The notes beneath the pieces were generated by a model, which saw nothing but the letters and a program-made list of their open reading frames with translations, ran no database searches and was not told the DNA's origin. DNA of 64,000 bases, taken from contig VFFE01007186.1 of the NCBI GenBank assembly GCA_008921705.1, forward strand, positions 1,303,122 to 1,367,121, in the 5' to 3' direction. The DNA comes from Burhinus oedicnemus (taxonomy: Eukaryota; Chordata; Aves; Charadriiformes; Burhinidae). Positions within the stretch are counted from its first letter, which is position 1. Every line of letters starts with the position of its first letter. Below are positions 13,401 through 25,174 of the stretch, piece by piece. Made by a program: the position numbers and the translations under genes.

Positions 13401-16400
13401 CAATACTTTCAGGTCCTATGACAGAATATTCTTTATCTGTAGTGGTTTTTTTAAAGATATTTTTAAAGTTTTTTTCATATTTAGGGGTATTATTCAAGAA
13501 AACATGAATTCAATTTAAAAAATTATGACTTTATAGTAAAATTAGAGACAGACAGATATGAAGAACTGAAATTCCTGTCTGTCTTTAATAATGAATTTTA
13601 TATCTGAAGTTCATTGAAATTAATGTTACATGAAATACAGTGATTGGAGGGGTATAAGGAATACACTGTGAAAACTCACATGGGGTTGGTGTTTTTATCA
13701 AGGTGAACAAATGTCTCTTCATTCTTTTTACACTACTTGGAAAAGTAAGCAGATTTCTTAATCCACATAAAAAGATGAAACTCCTGCCCACAGCGCAAAG
13801 CTTCTAAAACCTTTTACATTATTTATATTTGTACTTATGAATCACTAAACATAGCTGCCAGAAAAATTGTACAAAAAGACTGACATTTTTAGTAAGCTAT
13901 CAGTTGATCTATATTTTCTTAGCTAGTGGACAGACCACTAGGGGGGCAGAAAACTTAAAACTATTATTAATAAACAAAACAAAACTTGGCTCCAAGGATA
14001 GGCATGAATGCAATACTCATTCTGCAGAGGGGGTGGTCAAAATGTCTGCAGCTTATTAAATTTCATGTTCTTTTATATGAGGGCATTTAGTAGCCATTAA
14101 AATTGACATTTTTGAGATCAATTTGAAGTCAACTGTACATTAAAAAAAAAACAACTCAGAAAATTGGTAGAAGAAGACAGAGTAATAAGATAAGGAAATC
14201 ACTGTGCTACAGTCTGCCTAAGAAAGTAGACTGCAGGGGATTTTGTTTTCTTATAACGAAGAGTAAAAAGAGGGGATGATAATGGGTAGAGAATACTGTT
14301 GTGATGAAAATGTCCTAAATTTGCTTCAGGTCTTTCAAAGATTTATTTCTTTGCTTATAAATAGAAATAATTCTGATAAATCTTCCTTTATTATTCAGAA
14401 TGAAGACACAGAATAACGTTTAAAGCCATTAGGTCAAGTTAGGAACTTATATTAGTTCTTCTATTCTTTTCAGACTTTTTATTCAAATACCTTGAGAACT
14501 GCTGAGGCCTCTGAAGTAATTGCCATTAAAAATGCATGTGTGGAGAGAAGGTGTTGATTGGGTCATTAGATATATTTATAAAAGATATTTGCTGATTGTT
14601 GGTCTTTCAACTGTTACCTCAGCTGGGAAGTTGACAACACCACCCTCCCAACAAAGACACATCCTGTCTTTTGTGATTTTGGAAGAGCATCTGATTTGCA
14701 ATTAACTTAGCTGATTTTGAAAAACCAAGAGTCAGTCAATGATGACATTTTCTACCATGACCTAAGGCTGAAAGATTACCCATTGTGAGAGAATTACATA
14801 TGCTGACTATCCAGAACTGTTGGAATTGCTTAATTGGTTCCAAAGTCATACACATTTTGAATACTCTCCTTCTTAGTTACCTCTTTGAGACACACTAAAT
14901 TTCAGAGAAATTCAAATAAACAGTCACACTTTAAGCTGAAAGGGAAATACAGCTTTTATTTGTATTGTCAGAATTAGCACTTGTTGTTTGCTAACTTACT
15001 CTGAAAATTGTTCATCAAAATACTACTAAGTTATTTTATAACAATTCAGGATAGTGCAGAGTATACTACTTTGTGAAGGTTTAGCTATCCTTTTCCTCTG
15101 ATTTCTCAGCTACACAAAGAGAAAGATGCTTTCACCCCTCTCTGCTTCATAACTTTATAACAAGCATAAAACTGTTGGCTCAGGAAAAGGGAGAGAGAGA
15201 AACAGAAAAGCCGACGAGAATGTGGCTTAGGCACTTGATGCAAACAACACTCTCCTAAGAGCTGGCAGATGTGAATTTTGAATTCTCTGGGCTTTATAGG
15301 ATTTTAAACACTATACTGCTCTTTTAAGATAAAGTCCTCCTTTTCTTTCATTTTAAAAGAAAATCATTAAGTTATGTATTATCTGAGGATCCTAGTCTAG
15401 TCCTTGTGAATTAAGTTTACTGTAAAATTTTCATTGGGTCAAGCCTCCCTTCCCATCCCTCTTTAAGAAAGTAAGGAAGAGCACTTAGGAAGAGATTAAG
15501 ATGCTTGAACTGTCACACCTGGTGCCAGCTTAGGTGGCCTGGGCTGGCAGAGCTGGCCAATGTGACACAACACTCATGCTCTTCTGGAGCAGCAATTAGA
15601 GTGCCAGCAGGATTCTGCACAGAGTCAGAAAAATCATCAGATGCCTACAACCAGGTGTATGAATCCTACAACTGGGCTTAACTAGATGTAATACACTGGA
15701 AAGGATGCTTAGCCAAGTTTAAGACAGCGTGATTAGAAATGTTTGATGAGGTAGTGTTTTGACTTGGCTAAGTAGAAAGATGCAATATGTTAAATTAGTA
15801 GTTAAAAACTAATTTTTGGAGCCATAGTCTGGTAGTACATACTCAGAACTGCCTATTTCTGAATATATCAGAGCCAATTTAGTGTCAGATGCATCTACAT
15901 CACGGACTAATGCTGCACAAAGAAAGAAAGACCACAACTTAATTTTGTATGGTTCTTTGTGGTTCTAGGAGTGCACATCCACATTTTGTTTCCACAGGCA
16001 ATGCAGTCAATGACAGTTGCAGGTTCTAGGCATAAATTGCACATGTATAGAGCGCTAGCTGTTGGAGGACCTTGCATTCAATTTGCAAGGAGGAATCTAC
16101 AGATCAATGCCTGTTGGACATCTTCAAATTTTGTTCCACCAGGAGGGAAACTGCTTTGACAAAACCAGCAACATGCTCAAGTGTGCATTTTAAGATTTCA
16201 AGTGCAAACCAAATTTGCACTGTAAAGAAACCCTGCAGCACACTAAGAAACTGATGCATCATCCTCTGTACAAGTCCACAAATGAGCAAGTAAATGTACC
16301 TGTTTAGCCTCTGTACTTCGTACGTTCCAGTGCTGAGACACTCACTTTGGAATATGGTCTCTGCTCTTGCTCTTTATTTATATAGCTCTTGAATACAGAA

Positions 16401-17823
16401 GCATACTAGCATACTTAAACTTTCTTACATTTTATGGATTTTAAGTTTTGGGGTATTTTGGATTCCATTTCAACAGGTGGAATAGAGATTGCCCTCCTTC
16501 TTCCGCAGACAAATACTATTTATTTTTGAAAGCTTCACATGCTGCCACACCTGAAGGGAAAAATCAAGCTTTTTGCAGTCCACAAAAAAAGTATTGATTC
16601 CTTATTCCTTCAGGCATGGGTTTGTTCTAAATCCTTTATGGATATAATAAAATGCCCTGCAGGCCTTCATGCCTCAGCTCTGTAAAAATAATGCATTTCA
16701 TATGCACCCTGAAGACAGTATCTCTTGCTGGCTCTCTATTTGCAGCTTCTTGTCCATCCTCAAGTTTTCTTGGTTTAGTCTGCACTGTAATTTGGATACA
16801 CTTTAAGTATCTTTATTCATTTTAGGAAGAATAATCACTAACCGATAGGAAAGCATGTGAAAAACAACAATTTCCTTTACAGGTTATGGCTCTTCTTCAT
16901 GCTCATTTTGAATCTATAGAGGTAGATCCTTCCCTGTGTTACTTAAAATCCAGTGACCTTTAAATCTGATGATAACATTATTCAAAAAAGAGTAAGAGAA
17001 GAAGGATCTACATTTAAGAAGGATCTTATTCTTAGCAGTCAGTTTATTATCTTAAAAAGAAAATAATTGTTTTCTAGCTTGTCAGAGGTGTTAATTACAA
17101 ACTGTGTATTTAAATTATTATTGGCACACATTAGTGTGGTACATCTGGTAGAAAAAAGATGATATCATTCTTAGCCATTTCTGTAGCACAATTTTTTCCA
17201 TAATTACTCTGTCATTAATCTGAATAGCTAAAGAGATGGTGTTCATACCAATAAAAAGGAATCTTGGTTGCTACCCTGGGGAAGTTGTTTTTTCCTTTAC
17301 ATGATCCTTTTTACTTAATATCAACACTAGCATCAAATTTAGTTGCATACCACTTAAATATGTGTAACCAGCTGTGAATGTATTTTCTTAGTATGGTGCA
17401 TGAAAAAGTTTTTCCTTTTCTTGAGCTATAGGTGTTAATTGGTATCTTTGTATCTTGCTAATTAAGTTCTAGCAACACCTTTTCCTTCTTCCTTGCTCTG
17501 AATTTAATGAGCTCCCTTGTTGTATTAATTTATTAGATAATTAGATAAAACACACCAAAAAAAAGTTTTTTGAGGAGCTTTGAACAACTATGTTTAATAA
17601 ATTTTAGAGAGATAACATACAGTACACAAATAATCAATATCATATGCTGTTCATGAAAAAAATTATTATATTAACATACAAACCTTTCTATTTGTGCTAG
17701 AATCTGTTTCACTGTCAGACAATGTCAGACTGATGTGTTAAGCTCTCCATTGGTTCTAAGAAAGAGAGCATCAGCATGTAACTAAAATTGCCTTAAAAAG
17801 AGCAGTAGGTCTTTTAGACTTGT
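10469..17823. other. Long AT-rich stretch, no gene seen
   Basis: This 7.3 kb holds no recognisable exon or classified repeat. It contains an A/C-rich low-complexity tract (13163-13225), a small perfect inverted repeat at 16201-16221 (AGTGCAAA and its complement around a 5-base loop), and scattered 60-78 codon frames without domains. The frames at 12975-13365 mostly reflect the A/C tract read on either strand. Confidence 0.45.
13163..13225. repeat. A/C-rich low-complexity tract
   Basis: Short runs of A and C (CCCAAAC, CAACAAAA-like units) without a fixed period. Similar tracts occur at 25586, 32717 and 47985. Confidence 0.8.
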
Positions 17824-17952
17824 AGGAATATAGGATTGGAAGGGCTTGATATGTTGTCTAGTCCATTCCCTAATCTAGGGTAGGATCAACTATAGTGTGT
17901 CATCCAAGACAGATTTTTCCAAGTCACTGTTAAAGAGCTCTGATTATGGAGG
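17824..17952 (-). mobile_element. Ancient CR1-like LINE, 3' end segment (before nested insertion)
   Basis: The plus strand starts with a degraded complement of a CR1 3' end (GATTGGAAGGG, then CTAGTCCATTCCC) and breaks off at about 17952, just after a GATTATGGAGG stretch. In CR1 elements this stretch is followed by a phrase like ACCTCC.TAGGCAA, which is found at 18350 beyond the nested element. The two pieces are therefore one element split by insertion. Confidence 0.75.
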
Positions 17953-18348
17953 TCTCAAGGTCAAGACTTACGAGGTTTGTTCTGCTTGGAAAAGAGAAGG
18001 CTGAGGGGTGACCTCATTGCAGGCTACTTCCTCAAGAGGGGCAGTGGAGGGGGTTGCTGATTTCCTCTCTCTGGTGACCAGTGATAGAACATGAGGAAAT
18101 GGAATGAAGCTGTGTCAGGGAAAGCTCAGATTGGACATGAGGAAAAGGTTCTTCACCGAGAGGGTGGTTGGTCACTGGAACAGGCTCCCCAGGGAAGTGG
18201 TCATGGCACCAAGCCTGTCAGAGTTCAAGGAGCATCTAGATGATGCTCTTAGTCATACGATGTAGTTTTAGGTAGTCCTGTGAGGAGCAGGGAGTTGGAC
18301 TTGATGACCCTTGTGGGTCCCTTCCAACTTGAGATATTTTATGATTCT
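17953..18348 (+). mobile_element. Younger CR1 LINE nested inside the ancient CR1
   Basis: This is a 5'-truncated plus-strand CR1 3' end of about 0.4 kb. GAAAAGAGAAGGCTGAGG (near 17990) corresponds to the LEKRRLRG segment of ORF2. GGTTCTTCACCGAGAG and CTGGAACAGGCTCCCCAG encode the typical FF..RV..W..LP region. The element ends with CCTTCCAACTT and a short ATTTTATGATTCTA tail. The bases on either side are consecutive parts of an opposite-strand CR1, so this is an insertion into an older repeat. The exact 5' junction is uncertain by about 10 bases. Confidence 0.8.
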
Positions 18349-20650
18349 AACCTCCATAGGCAATTTACCTTAGTGCTTTACTATCCCTAAAGTTAGTTTT
18401 TTTCTGGATTCAAACCCAATCTCTTAGTTAATTTAAGTTAATTACTACTTGCCCTGCCCAATATGAAATACAGAATTCATTATTTCCTTTCTTCTTGCAA
18501 CAATGTTTTACATACCTAAATTGTGCTTCATACCCTTCTCTAGTTTTTCTTTTTTATGTTAAACCATACATGTACTTCAGTCTTCTGACAGATCATGCTT
18601 TCTAAACCTCTAATCATTCTCTTATAGTTTATCAAAAATCTCTCTTGATGTATATATAAACTACTACAGAAAATATTACAGAAAATTTATTTATTCTTAG
18701 TAAATGGCTTCCCATGTGTTCCTCCAATATAATTTGCTCTTCTAACAACAATATTATTCCCTTGTTTCTGCTCATACTGTTGGCCATTTGCTTCTTTTCA
18801 ACAAAATCACTTCCTAATGAGCTATTCCCCGTAGTATGTTCAAAATTATAAAGTTCTCACACAAGCGTGCTTGTCTATACTGAGTTTTATCTTTTTTCTT
18901 TTTTTTTTAAACCTAAGTCAGTCGTTCAGTCTATCAAGATCATTCTGAGATCAAATCCATCCCTTAAATACATTTGCAGTCCCTCTTAGGTCTATACCAT
19001 CTGCAGGTTTAATAAAACTACTACTGATCCATCACTTAGGAGAAACTACTTGTAGATCCCCTCTTTGCACCATTCTTCCACTTTGGTAGCAAACTATATC
19101 AAGACAGTAGTTAAAAATAATGACTGTAAGTTTTTTTATGCATGTCAAAGGAGTTCCATCAATATTGTGTTACTTTTCCCTCCCAACCTTACCATGGAAA
19201 TATCATGTAAGATGTTATCAAAGACATGATGGACCTATTATTTTTTGCTTCATTGAGAAAGCCTGCTATATGCTGTAGAAGAAAAACATGCTGTTTTAAC
19301 ATGATTTTTTCTTTTAGGAATTGTTGTTTGCCACACTGCCCATTATTTTCTAGAGCTTCACAAAAAATTGAGTTATTGATTATTGTAATATTGAATTGAA
19401 GACGACAGATTTATAGTTCTTCGCCTTTATGTCTCTCATTTTAAAGATAGTAATGGTGTTTACCCTTTTCCAAGATGTCTTAACCTTTTTTTTTGCAAAG
19501 AAAAGATTGCTTCAAACATTTTTAAGAATGACAACAATCAAACTTAGGAGTACCAGCCAATTGTAAAACTTCCATTTCATTTCAGTGAACTCTAGCTTGT
19601 ATGATCACAACCTCATAGTGATACGAATTGTGTTAACCATCTGCAGCACATTAAGCTCTTCTAATGAAGACTGATGGAAAATGGAAATTAAACACTCTGT
19701 CTTTTGTCTATCAGAAATAAAATGTATCAGCAATTCATCTTTCAATTAATAGTGATATACTTACAAAAAGCTACTTTTTATCTCTTAATTTTAGTTGCAC
19801 TTTGTTTCATGTCATGAACTTTCTGTTGGTTCCCCCCCCAGCTTATCTGCACTGTTCTTTTAGACACTTTAGTAATCTGAACTTATTTTCACCTTATGTA
19901 TATTTTCTTCTTCTTCTTCAGATCAATGAAGAGTTCATTATTTAATTAGCAGGTATCTACATATTATTTATTTTGGGGGGAATATATGTGCTTTTGCTGC
20001 TACTAATTTATTTTTGAGGTCTCTTACTGTCTGTTTCCCTGCAATTCTCTGGTGTTCTGTAAAACGGTCTTCTCAGATTTTTTTTTAATTCTGGTGTTCA
20101 AATTTCTTAATTTTTTGAGGATCATGTAATGTATTCTTATTTCATGTTCATTCTCTTGACATTTCTTTTTCTCATTTAGGTATTCACCAAGAGATAAAAT
20201 TTCTCCTTTCTAATTGCTTTTAATGTTCTGTATATAAAAAAAATAATAATCAGAAACATACCCTAGCACTAAGTCAGTCATTAAAAGAATTTACTGGGTC
20301 AAGAGTTGTCTGTGTTTGCTATATTCAGAGATCTCTCAGGAATGTGTGGTTAAAATCCCTTGCAAGTATGCTTTTGGTGATTTTGTTAGTTATTTGTAAT
20401 GATGGTAACTGTTCTTATGGTGGGGATGCCTATAGTCTTTCCACATTAATCATTACCCATGAACCTCCAAGAGGACTGTCTTGCTCTATATTCAGAACAC
20501 CTGTGCAGAAGCATATTGCACCTTTCATAGGTCTTCTGTTATCGCTCTGTTCTTTCTGAAAATATTATACTATATTTTTATTGCAATCCTCTTATTTATC
20601 ACATCAATGTATTTTAATTTCTGTAAAAAATTATTTGGTTGTGCCTTAAG
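18349..20650 (-). mobile_element. Ancient CR1-like LINE, ORF2 region (after nested insertion)
   Basis: This continues the element that begins at 17824. On the minus strand, three landmarks appear in the expected order from 3' to 5'. About 18982-19006 reads ADGIDLRG, a decayed FADDTKLGG (motif C). About 19202-19231 reads FDNILHD, matching the motif A region (AFDTV.HD). About 20341-20362 contains GGGATTTTAACC, the DNA of an endonuclease GDFN motif. Intervening phrases also follow CR1/reptile-LINE order. Many stops and indels remove all coding ability. The 5' limit is uncertain (20500-20650). Assignment to CR1 rather than a sister clade needs a profile search. Confidence 0.6.
19905..19919. repeat. 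(TTC)5 microsatellite
   Basis: Five TTC units lying within the ancient LINE. Confidence 0.85.
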
Positions 20651-21099
20651 GTTTTAGCTCCAGACTTAGCTCCACAGCCTTTTCTCTTGGTTTTCACTCA
20701 TCTGAATCATGGATCATTCTGTGAATATAAGCAGACATCCTTATGAATGTATTGATTTGAATGGGAATTTTCAACTGAAATTTAAGATTGGACAAATCCA
20801 TCAAACCATGTTATTAGTGCAAATGTATGAGATGCAAGATGAAACAGAATCTACTGTACAGTTCAGTCCTTTGAAAGTAATGCCTAGCAGATTTTCTGAG
20901 CATATCTGTGGGTCTTAGATGAGTACCCCAGACATGGTTTTTATGAGCTTATAGTCACCATACTCATGTTTTGGCTCATCTCACTTTAAAATGAAGTTTA
21001 TGACTACATTCACTAGCTTTTGGCTGATTCAGATTGCTTCTCTTTAGGACTAGCAGATACTCTTCAAGTCATACTGTTCAGACATAAAGTTAACTACTG
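20651..21099. other. Short unique spacer between two CR1 elements
   Basis: No gene was recognised. GC content jumps at about 21100-21115, where the next CR1 leader begins. Confidence 0.4.
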
Positions 21100-21479
21100 T
21101 TCAGCCCCAGTGACAAGTTCCTAGGCACTGCTCTCCTGAGGAGACCAGCTCCAGTGAGGTAAGTCCGCGCTGGGGAAGGGGACTGAGGTGAAAAGGGACG
21201 GCAAGGAGCTCTTTTTTGGGGTTCTCGAAGCCCAGAGAAGCGTCTAGCTCGTGCTGGCACCGGCAGCTCGTGGGAGGGCTGCTGACGTGGCAGGGGCGGA
21301 GCGGGCACTACCCGTGGCACTTCTAAACATGCCCGGCTGGAGCCAGTCGCTGTGCACCGAGGAACTCAGTCGGCACTCAGCGAGGTAAGTTCAGCTGGTG
21401 GTAACTGGTCCCCCTCCTGACTCAAGAGGCAAACTCTACTCAAGTAGTGGCCGTTGCCCTCCCAGAAGAGAACCTAGCC
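21100..21479 (+). promoter_or_regulatory. CR1 5' leader (putative internal promoter region)
   Basis: This GC- and CpG-rich segment precedes ORF1 of the CR1 element. LINE leaders commonly carry the internal RNA polymerase II promoter, so that role is inferred. Two similar modules stand out: 21139-21174 and 21359-21398. Both start GAGGA, contain GAGGTAAGT and end in a CTGG phrase, and they lie about 220 bases apart. Each GAG|GTAAGT is a perfect splice-donor-like site (GT at 21159 and 21385). The duplication may reflect repeated leader units. Confidence 0.6.
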
Positions 21480-22475
21480 ATGGTTTCCCCTCGCCCGAAA
21501 TCCCTTGTGAGAAGGAATGTGGCAACCCAGACGGAGCTTGTAGAAAAACATGCAGCTGTGCAGGCCTCTGGCTGCAGGGAGTGCCTGAGCCTGTCACTTG
21601 TCCTGAGGGAGGAAGTGGACAGGCTCAGGAGTCTCAGAGAGTGTGAGAGGGAGATAGATTGGTGGAGCCACACCCTGAGGCCAAGGCAGCAGACAGAGGA
21701 CCCACAAGAAGTAAAGGATCCCCTCCCCTCTTGCCACCAGCCAGGAGGAGGAGAACTAAGAGACGGGGGGGATTGGAAACAGGTCCCTGCTCGGGGAGGC
21801 AGGCGAGTCCCCTCCTGACCTCCCTCACCTTCCCAGTTGCCCTTACGTAACAGGTATGGGGCTCTGGAAATTGAGGGCCAGGCAAATGAGGAAATAGGTG
21901 AAGATTCTTCCAGGGGGTTGCCCAGGGTGAGTCGGTCAGTCCCATGCATTAGGACTGCTTCTGTTAAGAGAAAAAGGAGGGTAATTGTTGTAGGCGATTC
22001 CCTTCTGAGAGGAACAGAGGACCCCATATGCCGACCAGATCCAACCCACAGGGAAGTCTGCTGCCTCCCTGGGGCCCGGGTTAGGGATATCACTAGGAAA
22101 CTCCCTGGTCTGGTACGGCCCTCTGATTATTATCCACTCCTGGCTGTGCAAGTGGGCAGTGATGAGGTTGCAGTCAGTAGTCCAAAAGCTATTAAAAGGG
22201 ACTTCAGGGCACTGGGTCAAGGGATCAGGAGCACAGGTAGTGTTTTCCTCAATCCCTTCGGTGGCAGGGAAGGACACTGAGAGGAACAGGAAAACACACC
22301 CTTTAAACACATGGCTCAGAGGCTGGTGCCACCGGTGGAATTTTGCTTTTTTGATCATGGGGAGGTTTACACGGCACCGGGCCTGCTGGCGACTGATCGA
22401 ATTCAGCTGTCTCGAAGAGGGAAAAGGATCCTCGCTCATGAGATGGCAGGGTTCATTGAGAGGGCTTTAAACTAG
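21480..22475 (+). pseudogene. CR1 ORF1 (RNA-binding/esterase protein), degraded
   Basis: ORF1 supplies the RNA-associated protein of the retrotransposon particle. I chose ATG 21480 because of its good context (GCCATGG) and because an in-frame TAG lies upstream at 21444. The N-terminal part has a Cys-x2-Cys pair followed by a Leu/Arg/Glu-rich segment (LREEVDRLRSLRECEREI), likely coiled coil. After an in-frame TGA (21816-21818), the same frame resumes with LRNRYGALE and then VVGDSLLRGTE, the nucleophile block of the SGNH/GDSL-type esterase known in CR1 ORF1. A frameshift at about 22200-22240 moves the frame until a second one in the T-run at 22345-22352 restores it. FFDHG (Asp-His at 22353-22358) probably represents the C-terminal catalytic residues. 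The final TAG is at 22473-22475, two bases before the ORF2 start. Confidence 0.85.
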
Positions 22476-22477
22476 GT

Positions 22478-25174
22478 ATGAAGGGGGAAGGGGATAGAAT
22501 CAAGCTCATTAGAGATGAGCCTAGGGGCAGCATGCCAACATTGGGGGAGAAATCGATAGTCCAGCTCAAGTGCATCTACACCAATGCATGCAGCATGGAC
22601 AACAATCAAGAGGAGCTGGAACCCATTGTGAAGCAGGGTAGTTATGATATAATTGCTATCACAGAAACATGGTGGGATGACTGTTATGACTGGAATGCTG
22701 CAATGGATGGCTATAAGCTCTTCAGAAGGGATAGGCAGGGAAGGAGAGATGGTGGGGTGGCTCTATAAGTTCAGGAGTGTTTTGATTGCATAGAGCTCAA
22801 TGACTGTGAAGGCGAGGACAAGTGCTTATGGGTAAGGATGAGGGGGAAGGCCAACAAGGCAGATATCCTGTTGGGAGTCTATTATAGAGCACCCAATCAG
22901 GATGAAGCAATAGATGAAGCGTTCTACAAGCAGCTGACGGAAGTCTCACAGTCCCCAGCCCTTGTCCTAGTGGGAGACTTCAACTTACCGGACATCTGCT
23001 GGAAATACAACACAGCAGAGAGGAAACAGTCTAGGCGATTCCTGGTGCGTGTGGAAGATAACTTCCTGACACAACTGGTAAGTGAGCCTACCAGGGCAGG
23101 TGCCTTGCTAGACCTGCTGTTCACAAATACAGAATATCTGGTGGGTGGTCTGGTGGTCGGAGGCCGCCTTGGGCTTAGCGACCATGGAATGACAGAGTTC
23201 TCAAGTCTTGGTGAAGTAAGGAAGGGGGTAAGCAAAACCACTACCATGGACTTCCGGAAGGCAGACTTCAGCCTGTTCAGGACACTTGAGATAGTCCCTT
23301 GAGACAGTTCTGAAGGGCAAAGGGGTCCAGGAAGGCTGGACATTCTTCAAGAAGGAAATCTTAGAGGTGCAGAAGCAGGCTGTCCCCATACATTGTAAGA
23401 TGAACCGGCGGGAAAGACAACAAGCCTGACTGAACGGGGAGCTCTTGCTGGGCCTCAGGAAAAAAAAGGAGAGTTTACCACCTTTGGAAGAAGGAGCAGG
23501 CAACGCAAGAAGAATATAGGGATCCAGTTAGGTCATGCAGAAAAAAACATCAGAAAGGCGAAAGAACAGCTAGAACTTAATCTGGCCACTGTCATAAGAG
23601 ATAACAAAAAAGGTTTTTACAAATACATGAACAACAAAAAGAGAGCCAGGGAGAATCTCCACCCCTTATTGGATGCGGAGGGGCAGATTGTCAACAAGGA
23701 TGAGGAGAAGGCTGAGGTACTTAATGCCTTCTTTGCCTCAGTCTTTAATAGTAAAACCAGTCATCCTCAGGGTATTCAGCCCCCTGAGCTGGAAGACAGG
23801 GATGAAGAACAGAATAAACCCCCCATAATCCAAGAGGAAGCAGTTAGTGACGTGCTATGCCAACTGGACAGCCACAAGCCTATGGGCCCAGATGGGATCC
23901 ACCCAAGAGTGCTGAGGGAGCTGGCCACTCTCCATCATTTATCAGCGGTCTTGGTCAACAGGGGAGGTCCCAGATGACTGGAGGCTTGCCAATGTGACAC
24001 CCATCTACAAGAAGGGCCAGAAGGAGGATCCAAGCAATTATAGGCCTGTCAGCCTGACCTCAGTGCCAGGAAAGATCATGGAATGGTTCATCCTGAGTGC
24101 GCTCACACGGCATGTGAAGGACAACCAGGGGATCAGGCCCAGTCAGCATGGGTTCATGAAAGGCAGGTCCTGCTTGACCAACCTGATCTCCTTTTATGAC
24201 CAGGTGACCCGTCTGGTAGATGAAGAAAAGGCTGTGGATGTTGTCTACTTGGACTTTAGTAAGGCCTTCAACACAGTCTCCCACAGCATTCTGCTAGAGA
24301 ATGGGGGCCAGCCTTGTTTAATATCTTTATTGATGATCTGGATGAGGGGATTGAGTGTACCCTCAGTAAGTTTGCAGATGACATCAAATTAAGCAGCAGT
24401 GTTGATCTGCTTGAGGGTAGCAAGGCTCTGCAGAGAGATCTGGACAGACTGGATCAATGGGCTGAGGCCAATGGTATGAGATCCAACAAGACCAAGTGCC
24501 GGGTCCTGCACTTGGGTCACAACAATCCCAGGCAACACTACAGGCTTGGGGAGGAGTGGTTGGAAAGCTGCCTGGCAGAAAAGGATCTGGGGGTCCTGGT
24601 GGACAGCCGGCTGAACATGAGCCAGCAGTGTTCCCAGGTAGCCAAGAAGGCCAATGGCATCTTGGCCTGTATCAAGAATCGTGTGGCCAGCAGGAGCAGG
24701 GAAGTGATCATGCCCCTGTACTCAGCGCTGGTGAGGCCACAGCTTGAGTCCTGTGTCCAGTTTTGGGTGCCACACTATAGGAGGGACACTGAGGTGCTGG
24801 AGCATGTCCAGAGAAAGGCAACGACGCTGGTGAGGGGTCTGGAGAACATGTCTTATGAGGAGCGGCTGAAGGAATTAGGATTGTTTAGTCTGGAGAAGAG
24901 AAGGCTGAGGGGAGACCTTATTGCTCTCTACAACTACCTGAAAGGAGGCTGTAGTGAGATGGGAGCTGATCTCTTCTCCCAAGTAACTAGCGATAAGACA
25001 AGAGGAAATGGGTTGAAGTTGTGCCAGGAGAGGTTTAGGCTAGACGTTAGGAAAAAATTTTTCACTGAAAGAGTTATCAAACATTGGAACAAGCTGCCCA
25101 GGAAGGTGGTTGAGTCAGCATCCCTAGATGTGTTTAAAAGTCGTGTAGATGTGGTGCTTAGAGACATGGTTTAG
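22478..25174 (+). pseudogene. CR1 ORF2 (endonuclease and reverse transcriptase), degraded
   Basis: ORF2 nicks the target DNA and copies the element RNA. The endonuclease region runs from 22478 to about 23302, with TETWWDD, YRAPNQDE, GDFNLPDICW and SDHGMTEF motifs, interrupted only by a TAA at 22766-22768 where a Tyr codon is expected. A small deletion at about 23300 shifts the frame, and another stop (TGA) follows near 23430. The reverse transcriptase restarts in frame at about 23627 with MGPDGIHPRVL, loses some sequence near 23930, then gives TPIYKKGQKEDPSNYRPVSL and motif [11 protein letters not shown] deletion at about 24300 removes motif B and joins directly to the segment [12 protein letters not shown] and motif C FADD. 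From 24314 to the TAG at 25172-25174 the frame is open for 286 codons. The protein cannot be made complete. Confidence 0.93.

Noticed and set aside
16201..16221. Perfect 8-base inverted repeat with a 5-base loop, considered as a hairpin RNA or regulatory stem
   Set aside because: The stem is too short for a microRNA precursor, and such stems occur by chance in 64 kb.
21440..22439. Long minus-strand frames (217 and 167 codons)
   Set aside because: They lie opposite CR1 ORF1, whose plus-strand translation carries the recognisable esterase motifs.
24934..25167. A minus-strand frame at the CR1 3' end
   Set aside because: It is a shadow of the open ORF2 C-terminus on the plus strand.
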